Under the pieces are notes generated by a model. It worked only from the letters and a program-made list of their open reading frames with translations, searched no databases and was not told the origin of the DNA. The translations under genes and the position numbers were made by a program. A stretch of 22,696 bases of DNA from a virus: IMG/VR virus record IMGVR_UViG_3300030419_001291, positions 1 to 22,696 of that record; one strand, given 5' to 3'. Below are positions 1-6,522 of this stretch, in pieces. Within the stretch, counting starts at the first letter, position 1; each line of letters starts with the position of its first letter.

Positions 1-594
1 GATAACCACGACCAGATCTTCAAGTCAACTGACGATGGAGCATCCTGGACAAAGGTCTACGACACAGCAGACTCGCCGGTTTCAGATTCAAACTATTTGG
101 TTCGTGGGATCGCTTACAGCACCTACAGCGGTACGTCTAGGTGGGTTGTGTTGGTCCGAAAGAGTGGAAACACTCGTGTCATCCACGCGACGGCTGCCGA
201 TACCTCAAGTTGGTCTTTGGCTACGGTTGGCGGCTCTGCGGTCTCTGGCGTGAACTTGATCGACGCGGTTGCCCGGCAGGTGGTGGCTGGTGGGGCTACC
301 GTTATTATCACTGCTGGAGACAACTTCGCTCGAAGTACAGACGGTGGTCAAGACTGGACGAAGTACAGTAGTGACTCGGATGATCTAACGAGGACTGACG
401 CCAGAGACTTGGCCACAGATGGCAACGGTACATGGGTCGTTGTTCACGACGCTGGGCGTGTCTCGGTCAACACCAATGATGGCACTGCTGGCAACTGGGC
501 AGAACAGACGGGCGGCCAGTTGACCTTCCCAAGCTCAGGCAGCAACGTCGAGAACCTCGACGCCGTCGCCGCTGACGTTTACTTACCTGTATAG
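1..594 (+). CDS. BNR-repeat virion protein, C-terminal part (5' end outside window)
   Basis: The reading frame is open from the first base, so this is the last 197 codons of a longer gene. The TTG at 97 is internal and is not a credible start. Two Asp-box motifs are visible: FKSTDDGASWTKV near the window start, and RSTDGGQDWTKY about 100 residues later. Both fit the S/T-x-D-x-G-x-x-W pattern of BNR/sialidase-type beta-propeller repeats. A third, degenerate copy (VNTNDGTAGNW) lies near the C-terminus. In phages such propellers usually belong to tail fibre, tail spike or other host-contact proteins; that role is inferred from its position next to virion-type genes. No catalytic residues can be judged from this fragment, so it could be purely structural. 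Confidence 0.7.
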   Translation, partial: DNHDQIFKSTDDGASWTKVYDTADSPVSDSNYLVRGIAYSTYSGTSRWVVLVRKSGNTRVIHATAADTSSWSLATVGGSAVSGVNLIDAVARQVVAGGATVIITAGDNFARSTDGGQDWTKYSSDSDDLTRTDARDLATDGNGTWVVVHDAGRVSVNTNDGTAGNWAEQTGGQLTFPSSGSNVENLDAVAADVYLPV

Positions 595-605
595 AGGGCT
601 GATTA

Positions 606-995
606 ATGGCTTTTAAGATTGCGAAGTTCGATTCTTCAGTATTCACCCACACTCTGATTACAGATACTGTCCTTAGCGGTAGTGGTGGCGGTACGGCTAC
701 TATCGATATCGACATGACCCAGGGCGATGCGGGCTCCGTTCTTTTCATTGATCTGGACAACCAGTGGTCAGGTGGTCGCGTTTACTTCAAGATGACGTTC
801 ACGAATACGGCTCCGGTTGTTGGAACGTCAGTTCCGGATCTGATCATTCCAGTAAACGCCAGCACCGGTACTCGTTGGCTCATCCCTGAGGGAATCCCCT
901 TCACCAATCTGAGTATGTGGGCTGTCACCTCTGGGCTGGACAACGCCACAACAGCCCCCAGCGGAAACTTTCTCGCTACGATTACAACCACTTAG
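606..995 (+). CDS. Small virion-type protein, paralogue A of four
   Basis: This encodes 129 residues, rich in Thr, Ser, Gly and Asn and predicted to be mostly beta strand, with no signal peptide or membrane segment. Its C-terminal half has the pattern shared with the genes at 1004, 1588 and 2014: a GTS/GTT-x-P step, a Pro-Gly/Glu-Gly turn (LIPEGIPF), a LSMWAVT strand and a terminal V/A-T-I-T-T strand. It starts 12 bases after the BNR gene, behind a weak purine-rich site. Its place after a tail-type gene and before the lysis cassette suggests a structural or decoration protein. I do not recognise a named family, and A is the most divergent of the four. Confidence 0.6.
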   Translation: MAFKIAKFDSSVFTHTLITDTVLSGSGGGTATIDIDMTQGDAGSVLFIDLDNQWSGGRVYFKMTFTNTAPVVGTSVPDLIIPVNASTGTRWLIPEGIPFTNLSMWAVTSGLDNATTAPSGNFLATITTT

Positions 996-1003
996 GAGAC
1001 ACC

Positions 1004-1375
1004 ATGGCTTCTACAGTTAGTACTGTTGCGGATCCACTCGCAGCGCGCCTCATCAAGCACACCGCAGACACTACTACGGTTACTGCTGAGGACGATGTCC
1101 GGGGAGCGGCTCCAACAATCTACGGGATCCAGCTTGAGAATCTTGGAACGACTGCTGCCTATTTTAAGGCTGACGAGAGCACCAATGCTACAGCATCTAG
1201 CTCAACCGAAGAATTGAAGCTCTATGCGCCCGCAGGCACTACTGTTTCCTACTTGGTAGGCACTGGACATGCCCATGCAACTGGGTTGTCGTACTGGATC
1301 ACCACTACATCGGTCTCTGGGAGTGCGCAGACGGCACCTTCGGATAGCGTTACCGTCAAAATCCTCACCTCGTAG
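1004..1375 (+). CDS. Small virion-type protein, paralogue B of four
   Basis: The gene encodes 123 residues from the ATG at 1004, which has a good Shine-Dalgarno site (AGGAG) six bases upstream. The frame extends upstream to 917, but that part overlaps the previous gene and has no ribosome binding site. The C-terminal half reads APAGTTVSYLVGTGHAHATG, then LSYWITTTS and VTVKILTS, which parallels genes C and D closely: P-x-G turn, G-x-G-H, G-[LV]-S-x-W-x-T, then a V-x-[VI]-K-[IM] strand. It has no membrane segment or signal peptide. It is probably a beta-sandwich virion component. Function is inferred only from position and from the paralogue set. Confidence 0.65.
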   Translation: MASTVSTVADPLAARLIKHTADTTTVTAEDDVRGAAPTIYGIQLENLGTTAAYFKADESTNATASSSTEELKLYAPAGTTVSYLVGTGHAHATGLSYWITTTSVSGSAQTAPSDSVTVKILTS

Positions 1376-1383
1376 GAAATCGA

Positions 1384-1584
1384 ATGTCACTAATCAAGTC
1401 TGCTTTCTCTAAGCTTTTCGACTCACAAACCCGAATCTCTTGGCGCCGCCTCGCCGTATTGGCTCTTGGTACTTTCCTGCTGTCCCAGGGTCTTTTGGAT
1501 TCTACCCAATGGCTCTACTTGGGCCTTGCATACATTGCTGGCGATTCGGCTGAGAAGGCCATGGCAGCCCTGGGGAAGAAGTAA
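1384..1584 (+). CDS. Small predicted membrane protein, 66 aa
   Basis: This short gene sits between paralogues B and C, eight bases after B and three bases before C. An AGGAAA ribosome binding site precedes its ATG. The protein has a basic N-terminus (residues 1-23), a hydrophobic stretch at about 24-40 (LAVLALGTFLLSQGLL), a second weaker one at about 43-53 (QWLYLGLAYIAG) and a charged C-terminal tail ending in GKK. This fits one or two membrane helices. Two short helices and a charged tail are common in phage holins, but several other small proteins downstream have equal claim to that role. No named family is recognised. Confidence 0.55.
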   Translation: MSLIKSAFSKLFDSQTRISWRRLAVLALGTFLLSQGLLDSTQWLYLGLAYIAGDSAEKAMAALGKK

Positions 1585-1587
1585 CGA

Positions 1588-2004
1588 ATGGCCCTGAGCG
1601 TCACTAGCTGGCCTCAGGCCACTGCATTTCGGGTTGTCTACGAGAATGCTGTAACGACTACCGTCCAGAAGAACGTAACTGGTGCTCCTGGAATCATTCG
1701 GACCATCGTTCTCGACAACACCCAAGGTGCGGCTGCTTGCTATCTTCGGATTGTGGATGGGTTTACCGCCACTTCTGGAACGACTGAGCCTGACTGGCTC
1801 TTTCGAGCAGCTACGGGCAAGACTGAAGTCATCACAATCGGTGACGGGGGCGAGTTCGCAGAGGCTCTGACCTTCTGGGCTACTCGAAACGTCGCATACA
1901 ACGACAACACTCAGCCGAATGTTGTTACAGATGGGACAGTGAAGGTCACAATCGTTGTTGAAGACTCCACGAGCGAGTCCTCTGCTCTTGGGCCTGGGTA
2001 TTAG
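1588..2004 (+). CDS. Small virion-type protein, paralogue C of four
   Basis: The gene encodes 138 residues. It shares with D an N-terminal strand pattern (TIVLDNTQGAAACYLRIVD versus the YILEADNT and GIYLNIADA stretches of D), then A-T-x-G-T-T-x-P, an aromatic-rich strand (DWLFRAATGK), a GDG turn, a [LV]-[ST]-x-W-x-T strand and a hydrophobic C-terminal strand. It has no signal peptide or membrane segment. Spacing to the preceding membrane-protein gene is three bases and to D nine bases, so the set reads as one transcription unit. The fold is probably all beta. The role is inferred to be structural (tail, baseplate or head decoration) from context only. Confidence 0.65.
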   Translation: MALSVTSWPQATAFRVVYENAVTTTVQKNVTGAPGIIRTIVLDNTQGAAACYLRIVDGFTATSGTTEPDWLFRAATGKTEVITIGDGGEFAEALTFWATRNVAYNDNTQPNVVTDGTVKVTIVVEDSTSESSALGPGY

Positions 2005-2013
2005 GAGAGAAGC

Positions 2014-2388
2014 GTGGCTACATACCAGACTACGTCTCCCACATCCCTGGCTGATGAGCTTGCCTGCGTAACGAAGGCTGGGGCGGTAGCCCAAAACAAC
2101 ATCACGGGCTCCACTACCGGGAAAATATACATCCTGGAAGCGGACAACACGCTCAACACAGATTTTGGCATCTACCTGAACATTGCTGACGCTTCATCGG
2201 CCACTGCGGGAACTACAAACCCCCATTTTAGGTTTTTTATCCCAAAAGGGAGAAAGACTTCATTCATATGGGGGGACGGTCACACCTATTCAGCAGGCGT
2301 CAGCCTCTGGGTGACCACAGATAAGGCTACAGCTAGCACGAGTGGTCCCACGAACAATGTGGTCATCAAGATGGTGGTCACAGCATGA
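2014..2388 (+). CDS. Small virion-type protein, paralogue D of four
   Basis: The gene encodes 124 residues from a GTG at 2014, chosen because AGGAGAGA lies just upstream and no ATG is available. It ends with the same module as B: a FFIPKG turn, WGDGHTYSAGVSLWVTT, and VVIKMVVTA as the last strand. B, C and D all carry the A-T-x-[GS]-[ST]-T element followed by a P/A-x-G turn and a G-x-G element, which supports descent by tandem duplication. Its stop overlaps the start of the next gene (ATGA), so it is coupled to the lysis-type cassette. Confidence 0.65.
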   Translation: MATYQTTSPTSLADELACVTKAGAVAQNNITGSTTGKIYILEADNTLNTDFGIYLNIADASSATAGTTNPHFRFFIPKGRKTSFIWGDGHTYSAGVSLWVTTDKATASTSGPTNNVVIKMVVTA

Positions 2389-2630
2389 TCGAAGAACATT
2401 GGCCATTAGTTGCTGCTCTTGTTGTCGGTTTTCTTACTTGGTTGTTCGCTAAGAAAACTCGTCCGCCTAAAGCGCCTGAAAAGCCAGATTCGAGTACTGC
2501 AATTGGTGTGGCTAGCGAGACTATCCAACAGACTTTCGAAGAAGAAGTGAAAGGAATCTGGAAAGATGTAGAAGGGGATGATCCTGCCGGTGATCTTGCC
2601 GACAAGGGGAACTCTCGGAGACGCAGATGA
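2385..2630 (+). CDS. Single-pass membrane protein, 81 aa, lysis region
   Basis: The start overlaps the stop of paralogue D (ATGA). Residues 7-21 form one clear membrane helix (LVAALVVGFLTWLFA), followed at once by a basic, proline-rich stretch (KKTRPPKAPEKP). The rest is an acidic, probably helical region that ends in a polybasic tail (RRRR). The positive-inside pattern suggests that the C-terminus is cytoplasmic. It could be a holin, an antiholin or a tail-associated membrane protein; the sequence does not decide which. The next gene also starts by ATGA overlap, so it is part of a tightly coupled cassette. Confidence 0.6.
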   Translation: MIEEHWPLVAALVVGFLTWLFAKKTRPPKAPEKPDSSTAIGVASETIQQTFEEEVKGIWKDVEGDDPAGDLADKGNSRRRR

Positions 2631-3070
2631 TTGCACTGCTGCTTCTACTATCTTCACCAGCTATCGGAAAAGACCCTATCCCCAGGCCCGAGGCCCCCAT
2701 TGCTGTGGACGGCGAGTGTCGTAAGACTTATCCTCTGCGGCGGGGACAACCATTTCCAATTCCCCTAGCTAATTCCTCGTTAGCTACCTGCTCCGGAGTG
2801 GTTGTCCCCCTTTCCGAATACGCTGATCTTCTTGCAACCGAAGAATGGGCAAAAGCAGTAGCTGCGCAATACAAGATCGATACGACCTTGTTGGAAGCAG
2901 ATTTGAATTGGTATAAGAAAAAGCTAGAAGAAGAATCTAAGCCTCCGCCATTTCTTGAAAGACCAGGAACTCAGCGGTGGTTTGGGCGATTAGAGACACT
3001 TGTCACAGTTGGAGTAGTTGCTGTGGGGCTGGGCGCTGCTTATCAATATGGTGCTGGGGGATTAAGATGA
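2627..3070 (+). CDS. Signal-peptide protein with C-terminal membrane segment, spanin-like topology
   Basis: This 147-residue protein begins with an export-signal-like stretch (MIALLLLLSSPAIGKD). It then has a periplasmic-type region with Cys31 and Cys55 that could form a disulfide, a helical and probably coiled-coil segment at about 70-105 (EEWAKAVAAQYKIDTTLLEA and onwards to KKKLEEESK), and a single membrane helix near the C-terminus (about 127-140, VTVGVVAVGLGAAYQYG). An N-terminal export signal plus a C-terminal membrane helix is the topology of unimolecular spanins such as phage T1 gp11. However, the lipobox cysteine expected of those proteins is missing at the signal cleavage point. The spanin reading is therefore tentative. 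It overlaps both neighbours by ATGA. Confidence 0.55.
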   Translation: MIALLLLLSSPAIGKDPIPRPEAPIAVDGECRKTYPLRRGQPFPIPLANSSLATCSGVVVPLSEYADLLATEEWAKAVAAQYKIDTTLLEADLNWYKKKLEEESKPPPFLERPGTQRWFGRLETLVTVGVVAVGLGAAYQYGAGGLR

Positions 3071-3270
3071 AGGATTTTCTAGATTCAAGGATGGTCATTT
3101 GGCTCCTCTCTCTTGTCTTCATGGCAGGAGGGGGTTGGATGTCTCTCAGTTCTCTTGGTGACCGCGTCACGAAACTTGAGAACAAGCAAGACGCTGTTGG
3201 AGAGGACATTCAGACCATGATGAAGAACCAGGCCAAGATGTGCCAAGCGCTTAAAGTGGATTGTCAGTGA
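3067..3270 (+). CDS. Small membrane protein with coiled-coil tail (holin-like), 67 aa
   Basis: The start is the ATG at 3067, which overlaps the previous stop (ATGA). A longer frame opens upstream at 2977, but it lies inside the previous gene. Residues 10-30 form a membrane helix (VIWLLSLVFMAGGGWMSL). They are followed by a heptad-like helix (LGDRVTKLENKQDAVGED) and two late cysteines. One membrane helix plus a short coiled coil directly upstream of an endolysin gene suggests a holin or holin partner. The protein at 3839 has the same plan, so the two may be a holin/antiholin pair. No family is recognised with certainty. Confidence 0.55.
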   Translation: MKDFLDSRMVIWLLSLVFMAGGGWMSLSSLGDRVTKLENKQDAVGEDIQTMMKNQAKMCQALKVDCQ

Positions 3271-3839
3271 AGCCAGTCCTTCTAGACTACGTTGAGTCCC
3301 TGGGCCACGCTGTATTCACCGAGGGGGAATTCAATCTGAATATCATCGGTATTCGGAGTGAGACCCACAAGCCCAACAAGTTCGACGACCGTATTTGCGT
3401 AGTCTACAAGGACGAAAGCGGTTGGATCACTCGTACTTTCGAAGCGACTACAGATCCTGGACAATACTGGCTTGACCACCCTATGCGGCCAGAAGGGGCG
3501 GCCATCCTCGTCCCCGGACAATACCGGGGAGTCTATAAGATTGGAACCCATCGAAACTACACAGCCCTGACCCAGCGCGGCGGCCGTGTAAAGGTTTACC
3601 GAGATGGGAACAAGGATGAGATCCTTGACCATGATCCGGAGTCGATCACCGAAGGCTATTACGGGATCAACATCCACAAGGCTGGGACTGAGTCCACGAA
3701 TGTCAACAAGTGGTCGGCAGGTTGCCAGGTATTCGCTAGGTCTGATGACTTCGAGTGCTTCATGGCCCTTGTTAAGAAGAGCGCCGACATCTGGGGAGAG
3801 TTCTTCACTTATACGCTCGTTGACGAGCCGATGATGTAA
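3267..3839 (+). CDS. L,D-transpeptidase-fold (YkuD-like) putative endolysin
   Basis: The protein has 190 residues from the GTG at 3267, chosen because it overlaps the previous stop (GTGA) as at other junctions here; a TTG six bases upstream is the alternative. Residues 132-155 carry the catalytic signature of the L,D-transpeptidase/YkuD fold: GINIHKAG with His137, then KWSAGC with Ser150, Gly152 and Cys153 (H...S-x-G-C). In bacteria this fold cross-links peptidoglycan. Phage proteins with the same signature sit in lysis cassettes and are annotated as endolysins or peptidoglycan-acting enzymes. There is no signal peptide, so export would rely on a holin, and small membrane proteins are encoded on both sides. 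Which bond it attacks cannot be told from sequence. Confidence 0.75.
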   Translation: MKPVLLDYVESLGHAVFTEGEFNLNIIGIRSETHKPNKFDDRICVVYKDESGWITRTFEATTDPGQYWLDHPMRPEGAAILVPGQYRGVYKIGTHRNYTALTQRGGRVKVYRDGNKDEILDHDPESITEGYYGINIHKAGTESTNVNKWSAGCQVFARSDDFECFMALVKKSADIWGEFFTYTLVDEPMM

Positions 3840-4090
3840 TGGAAGAGCAGGTCGTATCCGATACCACCAGCAGTGTAGTCACCGCACTGCTGGAGTATGG
3901 AGCAATGGGCATCTTTGCCATCTACTTGATTGTCACCAACTGGTTTGCGCAGAAGCGGATTGACCGCATGACGGACACGATTGGGACGCAGTTGACTGAG
4001 CAAACAGCCAAGCTCGACACGATCATCAAGAGCAAGGAAGAGGACAAGCTCAAGAAAGACATCGCTAAGATGATCGAGAACCGAGAGTAG
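3839..4090 (+). CDS. Holin-like membrane protein with coiled-coil tail, 83 aa
   Basis: Start and stop of the neighbouring genes overlap as TAATG. After a short polar N-terminus, residues 14-37 form one membrane helix (VTALLEYGAMGIFAIYLIVT), followed by a long charged helix to the end (KRIDRMTDTIGTQLTEQ onward) with coiled-coil character. This is a common layout for one-helix holins placed next to the endolysin. It is the last plus-strand gene before the convergent intergenic region, and a hairpin begins 11 bases after its stop. Which of the small membrane proteins here is the true holin cannot be settled from sequence. Confidence 0.6.
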   Translation: MEEQVVSDTTSSVVTALLEYGAMGIFAIYLIVTNWFAQKRIDRMTDTIGTQLTEQTAKLDTIIKSKEEDKLKKDIAKMIENRE

Positions 4091-4100
4091 TTCTGTAGAA

Positions 4101-4138
4101 AGCCCCCGCTCAGCAAAGTCACAAACTGAGCAGGGGCT
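4101..4138. terminator. Strong hairpin after the lysis-type operon
   Basis: The left arm AGCCCCCGCTCAG (4101-4113) pairs with CTGAGCAGGGGCT (4126-4138) over 13 positions with one mismatch and a 12-base loop. It starts 11 bases after the stop of the last plus-strand gene. No T-run follows on either strand, so it is a candidate terminator or an mRNA-end-protecting hairpin rather than a textbook intrinsic terminator. Confidence 0.5.
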
Positions 4139-4198
4139 GGGATGTCCTGTTGCCGCAATACTTACTCGTACAAGACTAGAAGAGTTTAAGGAGGCACC

Positions 4199-4229
4199 CC
4201 AAGCGTGAAGAGAGAGTAAAAACGCTTGG
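4199..4229. repeat. Inverted repeat CCAAGCGT / ACGCTTGG
   Basis: Perfect 8-base arms at 4199-4206 and 4222-4229 surround a 15-base purine-rich loop. It could form a stem-loop in RNA from either strand, or be a protein-binding dyad. Confidence 0.45.
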
Positions 4230-4393
4230 AGCCCAGACCGTTGCGACTGCCGGCGATCAAATCCGCCCTATGTCCAAGGGCTACCAACAAGGTAACAAAG
4301 ACCGGATACTGGTCCCGGACAAAAACTGTCCGATTCCGGGGTTGACTGTGTCCCCAACCCCCCACCCGGCGAGACCAGGCTCCCTACTGCTAA

Positions 4394-4412
4394 GGTGCTC
4401 ACCGCGAGCGCC
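4394..4412. repeat. Compact hairpin downstream of the minus-strand operon
   Basis: GGTGCTC (4394-4400) and GAGCGCC (4406-4412) pair over seven positions, with one wobble, around a five-base loop. It lies 26 bases beyond the stop of the last minus-strand gene, so it could cap the 3' end of that transcript. Confidence 0.4.
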
Positions 4413-4437
4413 TGGCATGAGTGGGGGGCGGGGAGGA

Positions 4438-4692
4438 TCAGACTGCTGTGTGGAGGGCCTCTACGCCTTTCGGGGTGGGGAAGAGGGCCTTGGAGTTACC
4501 AATCTGAACCCCCTTCACAATGTACCCCTTCTGGGCAAGAAAAGAGGCAGCGGCTGTTATCCGCTGGAAGTTGTCCTCTAGGTCCTCTGCTATGGCTCGG
4601 CAAGTCCACTCATTGGGCTCACAGACCGCATAGTTGAGCACTCTCCAGGTCCTACTTGTCTTCTGAAGTTTTCTTTGTCTTTTCCCAGCCAT
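4438..4692 (-). CDS. Winged-helix-like putative DNA-binding protein, 84 aa
   Basis: The last gene of the minus-strand replication operon starts one base after the preceding gene's stop codon. The N-terminus is strongly basic (MAGKRQRKLQKTSRTWR). The rest fits a winged helix-turn-helix: a helix with TCRAIAEDLEDN, a recognition-type helix (FQRITAAASFLAQKGYI) and a beta-wing (VKGVQIGNSKALFPTPKG) before a last helix. MarR-like or replication-initiator-like domains look similar. Its target is unknown; a late switch or transcription modulator would fit the position. The family call rests on pattern only. Confidence 0.6.
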   Translation of the reverse strand: MAGKRQRKLQKTSRTWRVLNYAVCEPNEWTCRAIAEDLEDNFQRITAAASFLAQKGYIVKGVQIGNSKALFPTPKGVEALHTAV

Positions 4693-4693
4693 A

Positions 4694-4918
4694 TCAATCC
4701 CACATGTCGTTGGTCATCATCCGAGCCCCTGAGAACCAGGCGCTCCGAACTCGATCCACATCACCAAGGGGATCATCTGTTGCAGGGACACGAACGAGCA
4801 ACTGCTCCCCTTCTCCATAGAGATCAAGCCAAGCGTTACCAGGAACAAGGGTCAACCCAATACTCAGTTGGACTTCAGAGATCGCATCCATCATCGCTTC
4901 TTTCTTGAGGTGTTCCAT
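4694..4918 (-). CDS. Small hypothetical protein, 74 aa
   Basis: The frame is open far upstream, to 5296, but that part lies inside the preceding ATPase gene. The most economical start is the ATG at 4918, four bases after the ATPase stop, with AGGAGG about 12 bases upstream. ATGs at 4990, 4999, 5002 and 5026 would add a lysine-rich helix overlapping the ATPase tail. The core (EVQLSIGLTLVPGNAWLDLY, then LLVRVPATDDPLGDVDRVRSAW) suggests a small alpha/beta protein. No family is recognised. It is coupled to the winged-helix gene, which starts one base after its stop, and may act with that gene or with the ATPase. Confidence 0.5.
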   Translation of the reverse strand: MEHLKKEAMMDAISEVQLSIGLTLVPGNAWLDLYGEGEQLLVRVPATDDPLGDVDRVRSAWFSGARMMTNDMWD

Positions 4919-4922
4919 GAGT

Positions 4923-6314
4923 TTATAGACCCTCCTCTTGGACTCGCTCTCCAAGACCTTCTGCTTCAGTTTCCGTTTCAGGGACTTCATCCTTCCCATC
5001 ATAGCTCTTAGGGACAACTTCGACATAGTTCCATCCAGATCGTGCTCTTCCGCGTGGCTTGAAAGTAGACATAAGGATTGCCTGACAAGGAGACTTCTCA
5101 AGCCTTTCCATTGTTCGGGCAAGGTTCTTGCTGTCCCACATACGGTCATCAAGAATGATAACCGCAGGTTGCCCATCACTCGATAGGGCCGCCGCCATTG
5201 CAGCCAGTGTCCGGGCTTCGGCACTCCCGGAAAGGGCATAGTGTCGAGTCCCACCCCGCTCCAGGAAGATCTTGAACTGGGCACCACTGTGGTCAATCCC
5301 GAACTTGTCTCCCTTGGGCAGGAACTTGTTCACCTTTCGGCAGTACTCCTCCAGCGGCTTCTCCAGCATGGTGGACAAGACACTTTCCAGAGCAGAAGCA
5401 AGGGCGCCAAACACTTCAACATCTCCCTCGCCATTTGTCCGGATGCGCTTTGCTTTGTTCCCGGCTCGAAGGAGGACCTCGGTTCTCCACCCATCCCGGA
5501 GTATGTCCCAATACTGGGCAGACCCTTCCAGGCTCCGCAGTTTATCCTTCTCCCCCAGAGTGAGGGCCAGCTTTTGGAGGACCGCCTTCTCTTCTGGAAG
5601 CTCCGAACTCAGGAACTGCTTCTTCAGCCATTCAAATTTCAGGGAAAGACAAAGGTCTTCCATCCACTGGGTCTCGTCCAAAGCAGACATTGATCTAGAA
5701 TAATTCAGCAGTGGAAGAACGGTGTCGGCGGCTTTGATCATCGCCTTGCCTTCACGCTTGTACTTTCCGCATTTAGTCTGCGCTTCTACCAAGTCGTTCG
5801 GAGAAATTGGATGACCGTAGTCGGGCAAAACCCTGTCCAAAGCTTCGATAATGTCTACCGCTAGTTGAGGAAGAGCCGCTTCCAATTCTTTTCGAGAGAA
5901 CGGATCCAATAAATGTCCGGCAAAGAAATTCCGAGCCTTGGCTACGGACCCACCTAGGGCTGCCCTAAGCTCACCGATAGGGAGGGCCACACCCTGACTT
6001 CCAGTGTGCCTCGGTCGGCCGTTCTTATTCATCTCCCATCGGGAGACTGTGCCATCCTCGTATTCGACCTCCGCGAATATCGGATCCTCTTCACCCGGAG
6101 ATGAAAGGTCGCCTAGAATTGGGCCTGCCTTCACCTGACCTGAGCGGAGGAAGATGCCATAAGCACTCCCAGACAGTGCAAGCTGCACAGCCTCAGCTAT
6201 GGCGCTCTTCCCACTTTCATTGGGTCCGACAAGAAGGTTGAGGTGTCCTATGTCAAAGGACCACGGCTCCCCACCTGGGCTCTTGATATTACTCGTTACT
6301 TTCTTGATGTTCAT
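4923..6314 (-). CDS. SbcC/RecF-like ABC-type ATPase
   Basis: The protein has 463 residues from the ATG at 6314, which has AAGGAGCAGG just upstream; the frame extends to 6473 but that part overlaps another gene. The N-terminal Walker A is GPNESGKS (about 30-37) and follows LNLLV, as in SbcC, RecF and Rad50-type ATPases. Near the C-terminus are an ABC signature (ALSGSAEARTLAAMA, about 360-374) and Walker B (AVIILDD, about 384-390). The middle is helical but far too short for the long Rad50/SbcC coiled coil, so the protein is compact like RecF or the OLD-type ATPases. It probably acts on DNA ends or recombination intermediates. No SbcD/gp47 nuclease partner is encoded next to it. The last 30 residues are acidic and of low complexity. 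Confidence 0.75.
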   Translation of the reverse strand: MNIKKVTSNIKSPGGEPWSFDIGHLNLLVGPNESGKSAIAEAVQLALSGSAYGIFLRSGQVKAGPILGDLSSPGEEDPIFAEVEYEDGTVSRWEMNKNGRPRHTGSQGVALPIGELRAALGGSVAKARNFFAGHLLDPFSRKELEAALPQLAVDIIEALDRVLPDYGHPISPNDLVEAQTKCGKYKREGKAMIKAADTVLPLLNYSRSMSALDETQWMEDLCLSLKFEWLKKQFLSSELPEEKAVLQKLALTLGEKDKLRSLEGSAQYWDILRDGWRTEVLLRAGNKAKRIRTNGEGDVEVFGALASALESVLSTMLEKPLEEYCRKVNKFLPKGDKFGIDHSGAQFKIFLERGGTRHYALSGSAEARTLAAMAAALSSDGQPAVIILDDRMWDSKNLARTMERLEKSPCQAILMSTFKPRGRARSGWNYVEVVPKSYDGKDEVPETETEAEGLGERVQEEGL

Positions 6315-6522
6315 TTCCTGCTCCTTGGGGTTGATGCTGGTCGAAAAAGCGGTCCAGCGCGCTTCGGAAGACACGGGTTGGCCGGGCCTTTCCTGTCCGC
6401 CAACGGTAGATGCTCTGAGTACTGGGGCCCTCACCCCCCAGACTCTCTCCAAGTTCAACGGAGAGTTTCTCATCGCTCCAACCGTTAAGGCGGAGAATCT
6501 GTAGTTTCAGTTGATAGCTCAT
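6289..6522 (-). CDS. Helix-turn-helix protein, 77 aa
   Basis: The start overlaps the previous gene's stop (ATGA), and the 3' end overlaps the ATPase gene by 26 bases. Residues 6-50 fit an HTH fold: a first helix (LKLQILRLNGWSDEKLSVEL), a Gly-rich turn, then a recognition-like helix with STQSIYRWRTGKARPTR, typical of XRE/Cro or resolvase-type HTH. A further helix follows (FRSALDRFF), with a polar tail. It is probably a small phage transcription regulator or DNA-binding accessory protein. Its position inside the replication operon, rather than at a divergent promoter, argues against it being the main lysogeny repressor. Confidence 0.6.
   Translation of the reverse strand: MSYQLKLQILRLNGWSDEKLSVELGESLGGEGPSTQSIYRWRTGKARPTRVFRSALDRFFDQHQPQGAGNEHQESNE

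Larger units (their letters stand above)
4091..4437. other. Convergent intergenic region with a run of hairpins
   Basis: No gene is supported in this 347-base gap between the last plus-strand gene and the last minus-strand gene. It holds several stem-loops in sequence: 4101-4138, 4199-4229, 4316-4332, 4338-4361 and 4394-4412. The left half is balanced in composition; from about 4300 on it becomes rich in C and G. None of the hairpins has a clear T-run on either strand. They may stop or stabilise the 3' ends of the two converging transcripts, or belong to a small RNA. Confidence 0.5.

Noticed and set aside
4240-4275. T-loop-like GATCAAATC string in the gap
   Set aside because: The stem around it is only four pairs and no anticodon or acceptor arm can be built.
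4270-4637. Plus-strand frames of 80-103 codons in the convergent gap
   Set aside because: They are Pro/Gly/Ser-rich products of C/G-rich sequence, run antisense into the winged-helix gene, and lack ribosome sites.
4990-5296. Long N-terminal extension of the small gene at 4694-4918
   Set aside because: The upstream part lies wholly inside the ATPase gene in another frame. It is lysine-rich shadow sequence, and a better-placed start exists just after the ATPase stop.
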